A program made the position numbers and the translations under genes. Shown here one piece after another: positions 7,050 through 15,576 of a stretch of 37,847 nucleotides of DNA (position 1 is the stretch's first letter; every line of letters starts with the position of its first letter). The stretch lies in NCBI GenBank assembly GCA_023663525.1, contig JAMPHF010000001.1, forward strand, positions 327,810 through 365,656, written 5' to 3'. Source of the stretch: Bacteroides sp. (GTDB lineage Bacteria; Bacteroidota; Bacteroidia; Bacteroidales; Muribaculaceae). Under the pieces are notes generated by a model, which ran no database searches, was not told the origin of the DNA, and worked only from the letters and a program-made list of their open reading frames with translations.

Positions 7050-8153
7050 ATGAAAACGGCAATCCACGACAATCAACGCGAGTTTTGTAAAATAGGAAAC
7101 ACTGTGGACATGAGTGGCACGACCTATCTGAAATTTATAGCATACATGCAGGTAATCTGCATAATATTGGTCGTGTTCGGACACTCTTTCCACCAATACC
7201 CTGACGGTGAGCAAGGTCATTCACTATTGGTGTATGATATGATGTATTCATTCCGAATGCCGACATTCATATTCGTATCGGGTTTCCTGATGGCCTACAC
7301 ATCAATTCTGAAGCCCGTCCATAAAGTCCCGACACTCGGCAAATTCATGGTGAGCAAGCTGAGACGCCTGCTCATTCCCTATCTCACATTGACGCTTGTG
7401 ACCTTTGTGCCAAGGGCGGTTATGAGCGGTTATGCCGACGACAACGTCAATCTGAGTCTGCGTCAGTTCTTCAACAGCTTTTTTATGCCGGAGGACTTGG
7501 TCATCCCATATTTTTGGTTCATACAGGCCAGTTTCATACTGCTGATATTTTCCTACGTTATGTTCTCACTGACCCGATGGTCGGGGCACGGTCACACATC
7601 CTACATTTTATTGATGGCAGTTCTCTTTGTCATCCTCCCGCTCACAGAATTATCGGATATAAAATTCTTTTCATTAAACGCAGCTTTACGTCTTGCAATA
7701 TTCTTCTTGGCCGGAATTGTTTACGCATTGTTCATGAAAAGGATTGACGGTATCATTCCCTGGAGCAGCTATCTCACATTCATCTCTTTTGTGATTGCAT
7801 GGGCGGTGACATACTTTCTGACAAGAGACACAGATCTGCTGCCTGTCTGTCAATTTTGCGGGATATGTATGATAATCTCAATTGCGAAAATCATGGAATC
7901 GCACCACATCACTTGGCTTGACCACCTTACAGGATCAAATTATATCATATTCCTGCTGTCATGGTATTTCAATGTGTTCTCCCAACAGATAATGTCAAGG
8001 ATAGTGTCGCTGCCATGGTGGGCTTACACCCTCATGTCGCTGATAGCGGGCGTGTATGGTCCATATATGTTCTACCGTTACATGAAAATGAATAGAGAAA
8101 AGAAGATTGTCCGTGCAATTTCCTTCCTCTTGGGTCAGAATCTGAAACGGTAA
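7050..8153 (+). CDS. Membrane acyltransferase, acyltransferase-3 (OafA/YrhL) family
   Basis: A polytopic inner-membrane protein of 367 residues with about ten hydrophobic segments. The family signature is present: YLKFIAYMQVICIILVVFGH with the conserved His near residue 45, then FRMPTFIFVSGFLMAY (the R-x-P-x-F-x-x-x-x-G-F motif) and KLRRLLIPYL. Such proteins transfer acetyl or other acyl groups to surface polysaccharides, peptidoglycan or lipid head groups; the acceptor here is unknown. The start could instead be the Met at 7110, which lies closer to the first conserved segment; the extra 20 residues are polar. It is preceded by the AspT-type transporter with a 72-bp gap and followed by the uvrA promoter. 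Confidence 0.8.
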   Translation: MKTAIHDNQREFCKIGNTVDMSGTTYLKFIAYMQVICIILVVFGHSFHQYPDGEQGHSLLVYDMMYSFRMPTFIFVSGFLMAYTSILKPVHKVPTLGKFMVSKLRRLLIPYLTLTLVTFVPRAVMSGYADDNVNLSLRQFFNSFFMPEDLVIPYFWFIQASFILLIFSYVMFSLTRWSGHGHTSYILLMAVLFVILPLTELSDIKFFSLNAALRLAIFFLAGIVYALFMKRIDGIIPWSSYLTFISFVIAWAVTYFLTRDTDLLPVCQFCGICMIISIAKIMESHHITWLDHLTGSNYIIFLLSWYFNVFSQQIMSRIVSLPWWAYTLMSLIAGVYGPYMFYRYMKMNREKKIVRAISFLLGQNLKR

Positions 8154-8241
8154 CGTAAACATACTCTTACAACAGATAAAAGTGAAACCACAACGACATG
8201 GGGGCTTATAACTTTTTTTAAGCCGCTGTGCCGACCGGCGG

Positions 8242-8273
8242 TTTGCATTTATGGTTGGAAATTCGTAACTTTG
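8242..8273 (+). promoter_or_regulatory. uvrA promoter
   Basis: TTTG (8242-8245), 20 nt, TAACTTTG (8266-8273), a full match to the Bacteroidetes consensus. It leaves a leader of about 27 nt before the ATG at 8307. No LexA-like palindrome is apparent near it. Confidence 0.75.
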
Positions 8274-8306
8274 TATGTTACAATCGAACGATCCGTAAAG
8301 AAAAAA

Positions 8307-11180
8307 ATGCAGCAAACCAACCAAACTCCGCAGCAGGAGCAAAATATAACGGTCTTAGGGGCGAACGTCAACAATTTACGCAACGTTGATGTAGAGATTC
8401 CACGTGGCAAGCTCGTTGTCATCACCGGAGTGTCAGGCTCAGGCAAATCGTCACTGGCCTTTGACACACTCTATGCCGAAGGGCAGCGACGCTATGTCGA
8501 AAGCCTGAGCAGTTATGCCCGTCAGTTCATGGGCAAGATGCCCAAGCCTGAATGTAAGGCGATCCTCGGTCTCCCCCCGGCCATAGCCATTGAACAGAAA
8601 GTCAACACACGCAACCCCCGAAGCACCGTCGGGACATCGACAGAGATCTATGACTATCTCCGTCTGTTGTTCGGACGTGTCGGTCACACATACTCGCCCG
8701 TCAGCGGTGAAGAAGTCAAAAAGCACACCATTGGTGATGTGGTCGCGTTTGTCACATCCTATCCTGAAGGGACACGCACAGCCATCGTCTCGCCGATAAC
8801 CGTCCCCGAAGGGCGTAAATTCGTATCCCAGCTCGATGTGTACCTCAAGGCTGGTTACTCACGGCTGATGCGCGACGGTAATTTCATCGACATTGAGGAA
8901 CTAATAGCCGAAATCCGTCAGTCACAGCAGCCTGACGACTACTGTCCCGAGGACTACGCACTTCTGATCGACCGCCTCGCCGTCTCAGCCGATCCTGACG
9001 AGATCAGCCGTCTCAACGACTCAGTCGAGGCAGCATTTTTTGAAGGACGCGACCGTCTGTCCATCCTCCTTTGGACAGACGAGGGGACAGTCACTAAAGA
9101 TTTCTCGAAAATTTTCGAGGCCGACGGCATACACTTTGAAGCACCGACCGAAATGATGTTCAATTTCAACAACCCCATCGGTGCATGTCCCACCTGCGGT
9201 GGCTTCGGCAAAGTGCTTGGAGTCGATGAGCGGCTCGTCGTCCCAAACAATACCCTTTCAATCTACGACAATGCCATAGCCTGTTGGCGCGGTGACAAAA
9301 TGAGCGAATGGAAACGCATATTCATCGCTGACTCCGCACAGTTTAAATTTCCCATCCACAAACCCTACCTCGATCTCACACAGAAAGAGAAGGACCTGCT
9401 GTGGCATGGCCCGGCAGACATGAAAGGAGTCAGGACCACCTACGGCGAATTTCCATCACTCGACAACTTCTTCAAGATGCTCGACGAGAATCAGTACAAG
9501 ATTCAGTATCGCGTCATGAAAGCTCGCTATCAAGGCAAAACCATCTGTCCCGAATGTCACGGCTCAAGGCTGAAAAAATTCGCTTCATACGTCAAAGTCG
9601 GAGGGAAGACAATCGGCGAGCTCGTCAGTATGCCCGTCAGTCGGCTCCTGGACTTCTTCCGCAATCTGACGCTTGATGAAACTGACACAAAAATCGCATC
9701 ACGCCTCCTGCGCGAAATCAACAACCGCATCTCTTATCTCGAAGAAGTCGGACTCGGCTACCTCACGCTCGACCGCCTCTCGTCCACTCTCTCAGGTGGA
9801 GAAAGCCAGCGCATAAACCTCGCAACCTCTCTCGGAAGCAGCCTTGTCGGCTCGCTCTACATCCTTGACGAACCCTCGATCGGTCTCCACTCCCGCGACA
9901 CCGACCGACTGATCACTGTGCTGAAGAAGCTCCGTGACCTCGGCAACACAGTCATCGTCGTCGAACACGATGAGGAAATCATGCGTGCCGCAGACCATCT
10001 CATAGATGTCGGACCGGATGCAGGACGGCTTGGCGGAGAAATCATCTATCAGGGCGACCCTGCCGAACTAATCCCCTCCCACTCACGGGGCGATGTCAAC
10101 GGCAGCTATACCGCCCGCTATCTCACGGGCGAACTGACCATCCCGGTGCCCAGACAGCGGCGCAAATGGCGCGACTCTATCAAAGTCATCGGAGCGATGG
10201 AACATAATCTGAAGGACATTGATGTGGCTTTCCCCCTCGGAGTCATGACTGTCGTTACCGGGGTCAGCGGCTCAGGCAAATCCACCCTTGTCCGCGACAT
10301 CCTGTTCCGCGCCCTCAACCGTCATCTCGGCAATCCGGGAGATGCTCCGGGTACATTCCGTAAACTCGACGGTGACCTCGGCAGAATCAAGAACGTCGAA
10401 TTTGTGGATCAGAATCCCATCGGAAAATCCACACGCTCGAATCCTGCGACCTATCTCAAGGCCTTTGATGAGATCCGCAAACTTTTTGCATCGACCCAGA
10501 CGGCCAAACAGATGGGCTACACCGCCTCTGACTTCTCGTTCAACTCCGAGGGCGGTCGCTGCGAGGAATGTAAGGGGGACGGCTATATCACCATCGAGAT
10601 GCAGTTCATGGCCGACATAACCATTCCCTGCGAATCATGCCACGGCAAACGCTATCAGAAGGAAATCCTTGAGGTGGAATATCGCGGGAAAAACATCTAC
10701 GACATCCTTGAAATGACCATCGACCAGGCAATCGAGTTTTTCAGTGAGGTCAATGGGACGCAGGAGAAACGTATCGTCAAACGTCTGAAACCCCTAAGCG
10801 ATGTCGGCCTTGGATACATCAAAATCGGACAGAACTCATCATCGCTCTCCGGCGGTGAGAATCAGCGCGTGAAACTCGCATCATTCTTCGCCGATGAAAA
10901 GGCCGATCCCACCATATATATATTCGACGAACCCACAACCGGACTGCATTTCCATGACATAGCCACACTCATGAAATCGTTTGACCGCCTGATAGCACTC
11001 GGCCACACGGTCCTCATCATCGAACATAACCTCGATGTGATCAAATGTGCCGACCATATAATCGACATAGGGCCTGAGGGAGGTGACCAAGGCGGACAGC
11101 TCGTCATAGCCGGTACTCCCGAACAAGTAGCGGCTTGTCCTGAGTCATACACCGGACACTTCCTCAAAGCCAAACTCTGA
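8307..11180 (+). CDS. uvrA: UvrA, excinuclease ABC ATPase subunit
   Basis: The damage-sensing ATPase of nucleotide excision repair, which loads UvrB onto DNA. It has 957 residues and two ABC modules. Walker A motifs are [12 protein letters not shown] (N-terminal) and [13 protein letters not shown] (C-terminal); signature motifs are LSGGESQRI and [15 protein letters not shown]; Walker B regions are [11 protein letters not shown] and [11 protein letters not shown]. The C-terminal zinc module is complete (CEEC...CESC). The N-terminal zinc module keeps only its second half, CPTC near residue 294; the first C-x-x-C is replaced by EADGI in the segment [13 protein letters not shown]. The Met at 8307 fits the family N-terminus and lies just downstream of a consensus promoter. 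uvrB lies elsewhere in the window (27744) and is not cotranscribed. The DUF2027-Smr gene follows after 48 bp. Confidence 0.97.
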   Translation: MQQTNQTPQQEQNITVLGANVNNLRNVDVEIPRGKLVVITGVSGSGKSSLAFDTLYAEGQRRYVESLSSYARQFMGKMPKPECKAILGLPPAIAIEQKVNTRNPRSTVGTSTEIYDYLRLLFGRVGHTYSPVSGEEVKKHTIGDVVAFVTSYPEGTRTAIVSPITVPEGRKFVSQLDVYLKAGYSRLMRDGNFIDIEELIAEIRQSQQPDDYCPEDYALLIDRLAVSADPDEISRLNDSVEAAFFEGRDRLSILLWTDEGTVTKDFSKIFEADGIHFEAPTEMMFNFNNPIGACPTCGGFGKVLGVDERLVVPNNTLSIYDNAIACWRGDKMSEWKRIFIADSAQFKFPIHKPYLDLTQKEKDLLWHGPADMKGVRTTYGEFPSLDNFFKMLDENQYKIQYRVMKARYQGKTICPECHGSRLKKFASYVKVGGKTIGELVSMPVSRLLDFFRNLTLDETDTKIASRLLREINNRISYLEEVGLGYLTLDRLSSTLSGGESQRINLATSLGSSLVGSLYILDEPSIGLHSRDTDRLITVLKKLRDLGNTVIVVEHDEEIMRAADHLIDVGPDAGRLGGEIIYQGDPAELIPSHSRGDVNGSYTARYLTGELTIPVPRQRRKWRDSIKVIGAMEHNLKDIDVAFPLGVMTVVTGVSGSGKSTLVRDILFRALNRHLGNPGDAPGTFRKLDGDLGRIKNVEFVDQNPIGKSTRSNPATYLKAFDEIRKLFASTQTAKQMGYTASDFSFNSEGGRCEECKGDGYITIEMQFMADITIPCESCHGKRYQKEILEVEYRGKNIYDILEMTIDQAIEFFSEVNGTQEKRIVKRLKPLSDVGLGYIKIGQNSSSLSGGENQRVKLASFFADEKADPTIYIFDEPTTGLHFHDIATLMKSFDRLIALGHTVLIIEHNLDVIKCADHIIDIGPEGGDQGGQLVIAGTPEQVAACPESYTGHFLKAKL

Positions 11181-11228
11181 CAAAATCAAAATTACAATCA
11201 TCAATAATACCCCTACACACAGCATACC

Positions 11229-12299
11229 ATGGCAAAAATCGGCGACCATGTCCGCTTCCTCAACTCAGTTGGAGGCGGTATCATCAGAAAAATAGAAGGA
11301 AATATAGCATACGTGGACGACAACGGTTTTGAGACACCCACACTCCTGCGCGAATGTGTGGTCGTCGCATCGCCCGAAACCACCGAAAAGAAAATCGCGT
11401 TGACACAGGAGGAAATCAAACCTCAACCCACCGCGCCCAAAGCCAATCCGACTCCCTTCGGCCCCGCCAATGACGATATTCCGATAGAAGAAACGCCCGG
11501 CGGGGAGAAGCTGAACATCGTTCTTGCCTACGAGCCAAACGATATCAAACATCTCAACACCACCACTTTCGACACGTATCTCGTCAACGATTCCAACTAC
11601 TATCTCTACTTCACCTACATGACCCGGGCTGACGAAGCCGACGGCTGGACCACACGCTATGCAGGAGTCGTAGAGCCAAACATCCAGGTGTTCCTTGAAG
11701 AAATCTCAGGCACGAATCTTCCGGCAATGGACAGGATAGCCGTCCAGATGATAGCTTTCAAATCCGACAAGCCATTCAAACTCAAATCGCCGATAGCTAT
11801 CGAAACCCCGCTTGACACAACTAAATTCTTCAAGCTGCACTGTTTCCGCTCCAATCCATATTTCGATAAGGAAGTCATTGCTATCGACCTCGTCACAAAC
11901 GACCGTCCCCACCAGCGCATGGTCGTGGACTCATCGCAGCTTGAAAAGGGAATCAAGGCCAAGAAAGCCATAGACCGCCCCGTCAAACGTCCGGTCAGGA
12001 AACACGAGCAGAACAAAAACGGACGAATCGAGATCGACCTTCACATCAACGAACTCGTCGATACGACCGCAGGACTGTCGCCAGCCGACATCCTCAACCT
12101 GCAGATTGATGAATTCCGCAGAGTCATGGACGCAAATCTGAAGAACAAGGGTCAGAAAATCATCTTTATCCACGGCAAAGGTGAGGGCGTCCTCCGTGCA
12201 GCCATCCTCAAAGAACTCAACCACCGCTACAAGGGACATGATGTCCAGGATGCATCATTCCGTGAATTCGGATTCGGAGCAACACAAGTCACGATATGA
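11229..12299 (+). CDS. DUF2027 protein with C-terminal Smr domain
   Basis: A 356-residue cytoplasmic protein. The N-terminal 55 residues (MAKIGDHVRFLNSVGGGIIRKIEGNIAYVDDNGFE) form a small beta-barrel-like module. A linker rich in Pro and Lys follows, then a beta-sandwich DUF2027 region (about 95-245). A basic linker leads to a C-terminal Smr domain (about 255-356) with IDLHINEL and the hallmark FIHGKGEGVLR (H-G-x-G). Smr domains are nicking or RNA-cleaving modules related to MutS2; DUF2027-Smr proteins are widespread in Bacteroidetes and functionally uncharacterised. The stop codon overlaps the next start (ATGA at 12296), so it is translationally coupled to the EFR1 gene. It probably reads through from uvrA. 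Confidence 0.9.
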   Translation: MAKIGDHVRFLNSVGGGIIRKIEGNIAYVDDNGFETPTLLRECVVVASPETTEKKIALTQEEIKPQPTAPKANPTPFGPANDDIPIEETPGGEKLNIVLAYEPNDIKHLNTTTFDTYLVNDSNYYLYFTYMTRADEADGWTTRYAGVVEPNIQVFLEEISGTNLPAMDRIAVQMIAFKSDKPFKLKSPIAIETPLDTTKFFKLHCFRSNPYFDKEVIAIDLVTNDRPHQRMVVDSSQLEKGIKAKKAIDRPVKRPVRKHEQNKNGRIEIDLHINELVDTTAGLSPADILNLQIDEFRRVMDANLKNKGQKIIFIHGKGEGVLRAAILKELNHRYKGHDVQDASFREFGFGATQVTI

Positions 12300-13114
12300 T
12301 TCTTTGGTTTTCCGGCACATACAATTCGCGATGGGTTGCTGAACAGCTATCCATGCAGCTCGGTATGCGCATGAGCGAACTGCGGCCGTCCATCACATCA
12401 ACCCCGCTCACCATTGACGGCGATGACGAGACCGTCATCTGGGTGTGTCCCGTGTACTCCTGGGGCATACCGCCATACGTAAGGTCAATGATTCGTGGAA
12501 TCAGTTTCAACAACGGCGTGGAGTCACGTCTGACGCATCACCTCGTTGTCACATGCGGCGACGACTGCGGTCTGGCTGCCGATATGTGGAGCGCCGATGT
12601 CAAATCCAGAGGTTGGCAAGTCGGTAACGCCTATTCTGTAATCATGCCAAACAACTATGTCTGCATGAAAGGCTTCGACGTAGACCCGAAACAGGTGGAG
12701 GCTGCAAAGCTGAATGCCGCCCCGGAGCGTGTTGAGGCAATTGCTATGAGTCTGAAGAACTACATTCCCAACACTTCGACTGATGATGTGACCAAAGGCT
12801 CATTCGCATGGATAAAGACAAAAATCATTTATCCCTGGTTTGTCCGCCATGCCATGTCGCCTAAACCGTTCCACTACACATCCGCCTGTATCTCATGCGG
12901 CAAATGTGCGGCTATCTGCCCGCTGCGCAACATCACCATGCGCCCGGATGCGCAGCCTGATTCATCAGGTCGTCTGCGCAAACATCCGGCATGGGGAGAT
13001 AATTGTGTCGGATGTCTGGCCTGCTACCATGTCTGCCCCCGACATGCAGTCATGTATGGCAACGCAACGAGAAAAAAAGGACAATATTTTAATCCGCTCG
13101 GTCGAACAATCTGA
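12296..13114 (+). CDS. EFR1-family flavodoxin/ferredoxin protein
   Basis: A 272-residue electron-transfer protein that fuses a flavodoxin-like domain with a bacterial ferredoxin domain. The N-terminus begins ILWFSGTYNSRWVAEQL, the phosphate-binding loop of the flavodoxin fold (W-F-S-G-T-x-N-S/T). The C-terminal third contains two 4Fe-4S motifs, CISCGKCAAICP and CVGCLACYHVCP, each with the full C-x2-C-x2-C-x3-C-P pattern. EFR1 proteins are presumed to pass electrons to undefined oxidoreductases. The ATG overlaps the upstream DUF2027-Smr stop by four bases. Rubrerythrin follows after 57 bp; an oxidative or anaerobic redox theme is plausible but inferred. Confidence 0.9.
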   Translation: MILWFSGTYNSRWVAEQLSMQLGMRMSELRPSITSTPLTIDGDDETVIWVCPVYSWGIPPYVRSMIRGISFNNGVESRLTHHLVVTCGDDCGLAADMWSADVKSRGWQVGNAYSVIMPNNYVCMKGFDVDPKQVEAAKLNAAPERVEAIAMSLKNYIPNTSTDDVTKGSFAWIKTKIIYPWFVRHAMSPKPFHYTSACISCGKCAAICPLRNITMRPDAQPDSSGRLRKHPAWGDNCVGCLACYHVCPRHAVMYGNATRKKGQYFNPLGRTI

Positions 13115-13171
13115 CCATAGTCGCTGTTTAGTATTGTGAAAACAAATTTATACAATCTTAACACCCCGACT

Positions 13172-13753
13172 ATGGAGAAGAAATCAATCAAAGGAACAAA
13201 GACGGAGCATAATCTCCTCGCATCATTCGCCGGTGAAAGTCAGGCACGTTCGCGCTACACCCTTTTTGCAAAGAAAGCGCGCGAGGAAGGCTACGAACAG
13301 ATTGCCCGCGTATTTCTCATAACAGCCGAGCAGGAATTAAGCCATGCCGAACTTTTCTTCTCTCGTCTTGAAGGCGGCATTGTGCAGATTGCGGCCGGTT
13401 ATCCCGCAGGCGTGGTGGCCGACACTATGACAAATCTCCGTGAAGCTGCCGCAGGTGAACGCGAGGAATGGAGCGACCTCTACTCCTCATTTGCCGGGAT
13501 AGCCGAGGAAGAAGGATTCAAGGACATCGCAGCCTTGTTCCGACTGGTGGCCAAGGTTGAGGTTCAACACGAGGAACGCTACCTGCGTCTGCTCGAACGA
13601 CTGACCAACGAACAGGAATTTTCAAGCGAGGAGGACGAAGAATGGCAGTGTATGCACTGTGGATATGTCCATAAAGGAAAATCCGCGCCAAAACGTTGTC
13701 CCGTTTGCGGAAAAGAGCAAGGATATTTCGAGCGCAAGGCCGACAATTACTAA
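13172..13753 (+). CDS. rbr: Rubrerythrin
   Basis: A 193-residue cytoplasmic non-haem iron protein that reduces hydrogen peroxide, typical of anaerobes. The N-terminal four-helix bundle carries the di-iron ligands: E in [13 protein letters not shown] in [11 protein letters not shown] in EEWSDLY-type helices and E-V-Q-H in AKVEVQHEE. The C-terminal rubredoxin-like domain has CMHCG and CPVCG for the Fe(Cys)4 site. Length matches classical rubrerythrin. The Met at 13172 is chosen because the upstream in-frame residues (from a GTG at 13136) are unlike the family. TAGTATTG at 13129-13136 is a one-mismatch -7 box without a -33 partner, so it may have its own weak promoter or follow the EFR1 gene. 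Confidence 0.95.
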   Translation: MEKKSIKGTKTEHNLLASFAGESQARSRYTLFAKKAREEGYEQIARVFLITAEQELSHAELFFSRLEGGIVQIAAGYPAGVVADTMTNLREAAAGEREEWSDLYSSFAGIAEEEGFKDIAALFRLVAKVEVQHEERYLRLLERLTNEQEFSSEEDEEWQCMHCGYVHKGKSAPKRCPVCGKEQGYFERKADNY

Positions 13754-13821
13754 GCGTGTGTCGAATAACCGAACAGTACGATAAGACACATCATCAACAA
13801 CACCCCATCATACGATTGAAG

Positions 13822-13856
13822 GCCTCAGAGATAGGTTGGATTCCTATTCCTGAGGC
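13822..13856 (+). terminator. Hairpin terminator after rubrerythrin
   Basis: GCCTCAG (13822-13828) pairs with CTGAGGC (13850-13856), with an inner stem ATAGG/CCTAT. Only three T residues follow, so termination strength is uncertain. Confidence 0.6.
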
Positions 13857-13942
13857 TTTCAGCCGCATGATATGATGAATCTTTAGTTATGCATAGCATA
13901 AAATAGTAGTTATCGAAATCATTTTATTTCAGAATTTTGTTG

Positions 13943-13950
13943 TATCTTTG
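13943..13950 (+). promoter_or_regulatory. -7 element of the toxin-antitoxin pair
   Basis: TATCTTTG matches TAnnTTTG and lies 28 nt before the ATG at 13979. No TTTG or TTG sits at the right distance upstream, so this may be an activator- or repressor-dependent promoter. A perfect inverted repeat TTATGC-ata-GCATAA (13887-13901) lies further upstream and could be an operator. Confidence 0.5.
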
Positions 13951-13978
13951 TAAATCAATAGTAAACTAAGACCAAATT

Positions 13979-14137
13979 ATGGCAAGACCGATTAAAGAAA
14001 CCCCTGTACTTCGTGGGAAAGATGCAGCAAGATTTGCCGAAAGGACTGCAAATCCCGCTCCTGTGAGCCAGGCTGAAAAAGATGCAGCTCGCAAAGCTTA
14101 TGAAGCATTTAAAGCCATAAGTACATTTCCTATGTAA
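13979..14137 (+). CDS. Putative antitoxin, 52 residues, paired with GNAT toxin
   Basis: A short open frame starting MARPIKETPVLRGKDAARF and ending AFKAISTFPM, 52 residues, with its own -7 box 28 nt upstream. The stop codon is one base before the GNAT start, a spacing typical of toxin-antitoxin pairs. The N-terminal third (IKETPVLRGKDA) looks extended; residues about 30-47 (SQAEKDAARKAYEAFKAI) should form an amphipathic helix. There is no ribbon-helix-helix (DUF1778) or helix-turn-helix domain such as accompanies TacT, AtaT or KacT toxins. I infer an antitoxin that wraps the toxin by a disordered segment plus helix. A role as an unrelated small protein is possible, but the gene order argues against it. 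Confidence 0.7.
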   Translation: MARPIKETPVLRGKDAARFAERTANPAPVSQAEKDAARKAYEAFKAISTFPM

Positions 14138-14138
14138 A

Positions 14139-14675
14139 ATGGACTTAAATAGATTCATATTCCGACAAATAGAAGCCAGCACTGAGATAAAACCGTTCGA
14201 TTGTGACGATACCGATTTAAACGACTTCCTTGTTGGTGATGCAAAAAATTATCTTCATGCCATGATGGCGTTGACCTATTTGTTGGAAGACAATTCGGAG
14301 TGCAAGACTGTTGCATATTACAGTCTCTTAAATGATAAAATTATCTTTGATCCCGAAGATAAACATTTTTGGAATAAACTTAACCGCAAGATAGCCAATA
14401 ACAAACGTCGCAAAGAATATCCCGCAGTGAAAATCGGTCGTCTCGCTGTTTCAAAAGATTATTCAGGCAACCATATCGGCGAGGCTATCCTCCTTCAAAT
14501 AAAACACGTGTTTGCAACCATGCGACGCAGTGCTTGTCGATTCATTACGGTGGATGCTTATGCGGCTGCTGTCCCATTTTATGAAAAATGCGGTTTTATG
14601 TTTTTGTCCGAGAAAGATAAAAATGCAAAGACTCGCGCCATGTATTTCGATTTGATCAATTTTGTGAACTATTGA
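14139..14675 (+). CDS. GNAT-family acetyltransferase, probable TacT/AtaT-like toxin
   Basis: A 178-residue Gcn5-related N-acetyltransferase resembling the toxins that acetylate aminoacyl-tRNA. Family features are the opening FDCDDTDLNDFL, VAYYSLLNDKI, the core strand VKIGRLAVSKDYSGNHIGEAIL (97-118), ITVDAYAAAVPFYEKCGF with the expected catalytic Tyr148, and a final hydrophobic strand. The acetyl-CoA pyrophosphate loop reads SGNHIG (109-114) instead of the usual Q/R-x-x-G-x-G; a Gly is replaced by His. It follows the 52-residue putative antitoxin with a 1-nt gap. Directly after it is a fragment of an unrelated AraC regulator, which suggests the pair was inserted here. An ordinary N-acetyltransferase role is less likely given the pairing. 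Confidence 0.85.
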   Translation: MDLNRFIFRQIEASTEIKPFDCDDTDLNDFLVGDAKNYLHAMMALTYLLEDNSECKTVAYYSLLNDKIIFDPEDKHFWNKLNRKIANNKRRKEYPAVKIGRLAVSKDYSGNHIGEAILLQIKHVFATMRRSACRFITVDAYAAAVPFYEKCGFMFLSEKDKNAKTRAMYFDLINFVNY

Positions 14676-14676
14676 T

Positions 14677-14772
14677 TTAACTTTGGGCTTTGAATATCCG
14701 CAGCATTTCAGCCGTATGTTCAAGAGACATGTTGGACTGACACCATCGCAATATCTCGACTCAATCCGATAG
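14677..14772 (+). pseudogene. C-terminal fragment of an AraC-family regulator
   Basis: The frame ending with TAG at 14770-14772 encodes LTLGFEYPQHFSRMFKRHV and then GLTPSQYLDSIR. This is the second helix-turn-helix and C-terminus of AraC/XylS regulators (consensus GF-x-x-x-x-x-F-x-R-x-F-K-x-x-x-G-x-x-P-x-x-Y). The frame is closed by a TGA at 14665, so the ligand-binding part and first helix-turn-helix are missing. It is a remnant left next to the toxin-antitoxin pair, not a functional gene. Confidence 0.8.
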
Positions 14773-14828
14773 CGAATCCGGGTGGCGTTCCGTATGAAAA
14801 AATTTACTCAGCTTTTTAAGATTTAGTA

Positions 14829-15221
14829 TCATTCGCCCATCCCACAAGCATTCTCCTTGCTCACTTTTATAAGCCGATACACATACCATCCAAAAAGCAA
14901 TGCCCACGGTATGACGAATGTAAGAGATTCGCTGACAATATACACCCATATCAACATCAGCACAAGGCTAAAGGTCTCAACCCATACACGTTGTTGATTC
15001 GTCAGGGCCTTCAATTTCTTCTTTAAAATCAATACATAACTACCCCAAATCAACCAAGAAGCCAAGACTACGCCTCCCAACAATGAAAAAGCGACAGCAA
15101 TTGCCGTCCATTCATTTGAATATGAAAGGGAAAGAGCATTGCCCAACAGACAACACACAATCAACATCATCGAGTATTCGCTTACTCTACTATTGAAGAC
15201 ATTTTTTAGTTGGTTATACAT
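14829..15221 (-). CDS. Small integral membrane protein of unknown function
   Basis: A 130-residue protein with about four hydrophobic segments: SEYSMMLIVCCLLGNALSL, AIAVAFSLLGGVVLASWLIW, VETFSLVLMLIWVYIVSESL and FVIPWALLFGWYVYRLI. A basic loop KKKLKALTNQQR separates the second and third. I recognise no family. It sits on the minus strand beside the AraC remnant and toxin-antitoxin pair. A promoter with TTG, 20 nt and TAAATTTG lies directly upstream, so it is probably expressed. The start at 15221 leaves a leader of about 17 nt. Confidence 0.65.
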   Translation of the reverse strand: MYNQLKNVFNSRVSEYSMMLIVCCLLGNALSLSYSNEWTAIAVAFSLLGGVVLASWLIWGSYVLILKKKLKALTNQQRVWVETFSLVLMLIWVYIVSESLTFVIPWALLFGWYVYRLIKVSKENACGMGE

Positions 15222-15242
15222 GGTGCGATTCTATTGTTTGTG

Positions 15243-15273
15243 CAAATTTAATATTCTGCTCTCACATTTCCAA
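15243..15273 (-). promoter_or_regulatory. Promoter of the small membrane protein
   Basis: On the minus strand, TTG (complement of 15271-15273), 20 nt, then TAAATTTG (complement of 15243-15250). It lies 21 nt from the start codon at 15221. Confidence 0.6.
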
Positions 15274-15304
15274 GATTTAGTGACACGATTATACATAAAA
15301 ATGG

Positions 15305-15332
15305 GTATCCGCGACCTTATCCATGCGGATAC
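15305..15332. other. Perfect hairpin between divergent promoters
   Basis: GTATCCGC (15305-15312) and GCGGATAC (15325-15332) form an 8-bp stem with a 12-nt loop. On the minus strand it is followed by ATTTTTAT, so it resembles a weak terminator on that strand, but no minus-strand gene lies upstream of it. It may separate or regulate the divergent promoters at 15243 and 15389. Confidence 0.45.
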
Positions 15333-15388
15333 TCATTTGCATCATTAACATAAATGAAGTTTTTCATTTTTCAGCCACGGCAGATAAT

Positions 15389-15419
15389 TTTGCATATATC
15401 GCAAATTTATGTAATTTTG
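15389..15419 (+). promoter_or_regulatory. Promoter of the META lipoprotein gene
   Basis: TTTG (15389-15392), 19 nt, TAATTTTG (15412-15419). A leader of about 150 nt follows. It opens with the hairpin described at 15423-15444. Confidence 0.7.
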
Positions 15420-15422
15420 TAA

Positions 15423-15444
15423 GTCTGAACTGTCCGGTTCAGAC
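15423..15444 (+). promoter_or_regulatory. Palindrome at the predicted transcription start
   Basis: GTCTGAAC (15423-15430) and GTTCAGAC (15437-15444) form a perfect 8-bp inverted repeat beginning four bases after the -7 box. It could be an operator that overlaps the start site or a stem at the mRNA 5' end. Confidence 0.5.
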
Positions 15445-15576
15445 TCTCATCATTTCTAAAAACGCAAATTTATAATGATAATGTCGCACAAACCATCGGT
15501 GTCAATCGTTTAATCTTTGACAGATTGTACTGTCAACCCGATGAATACGATATTATTCAAAAACACTCACAATATT

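Noticed and set aside
8200..8240. Hairpin GGCTTA/TAAGCC around a T run before uvrA
   Set aside because: The T run forms the loop rather than following the stem, so it is not a normal terminator.
13129..13136. TAGTATTG as a rubrerythrin promoter
   Set aside because: One mismatch to TAnnTTTG and no -33 element at a suitable distance.
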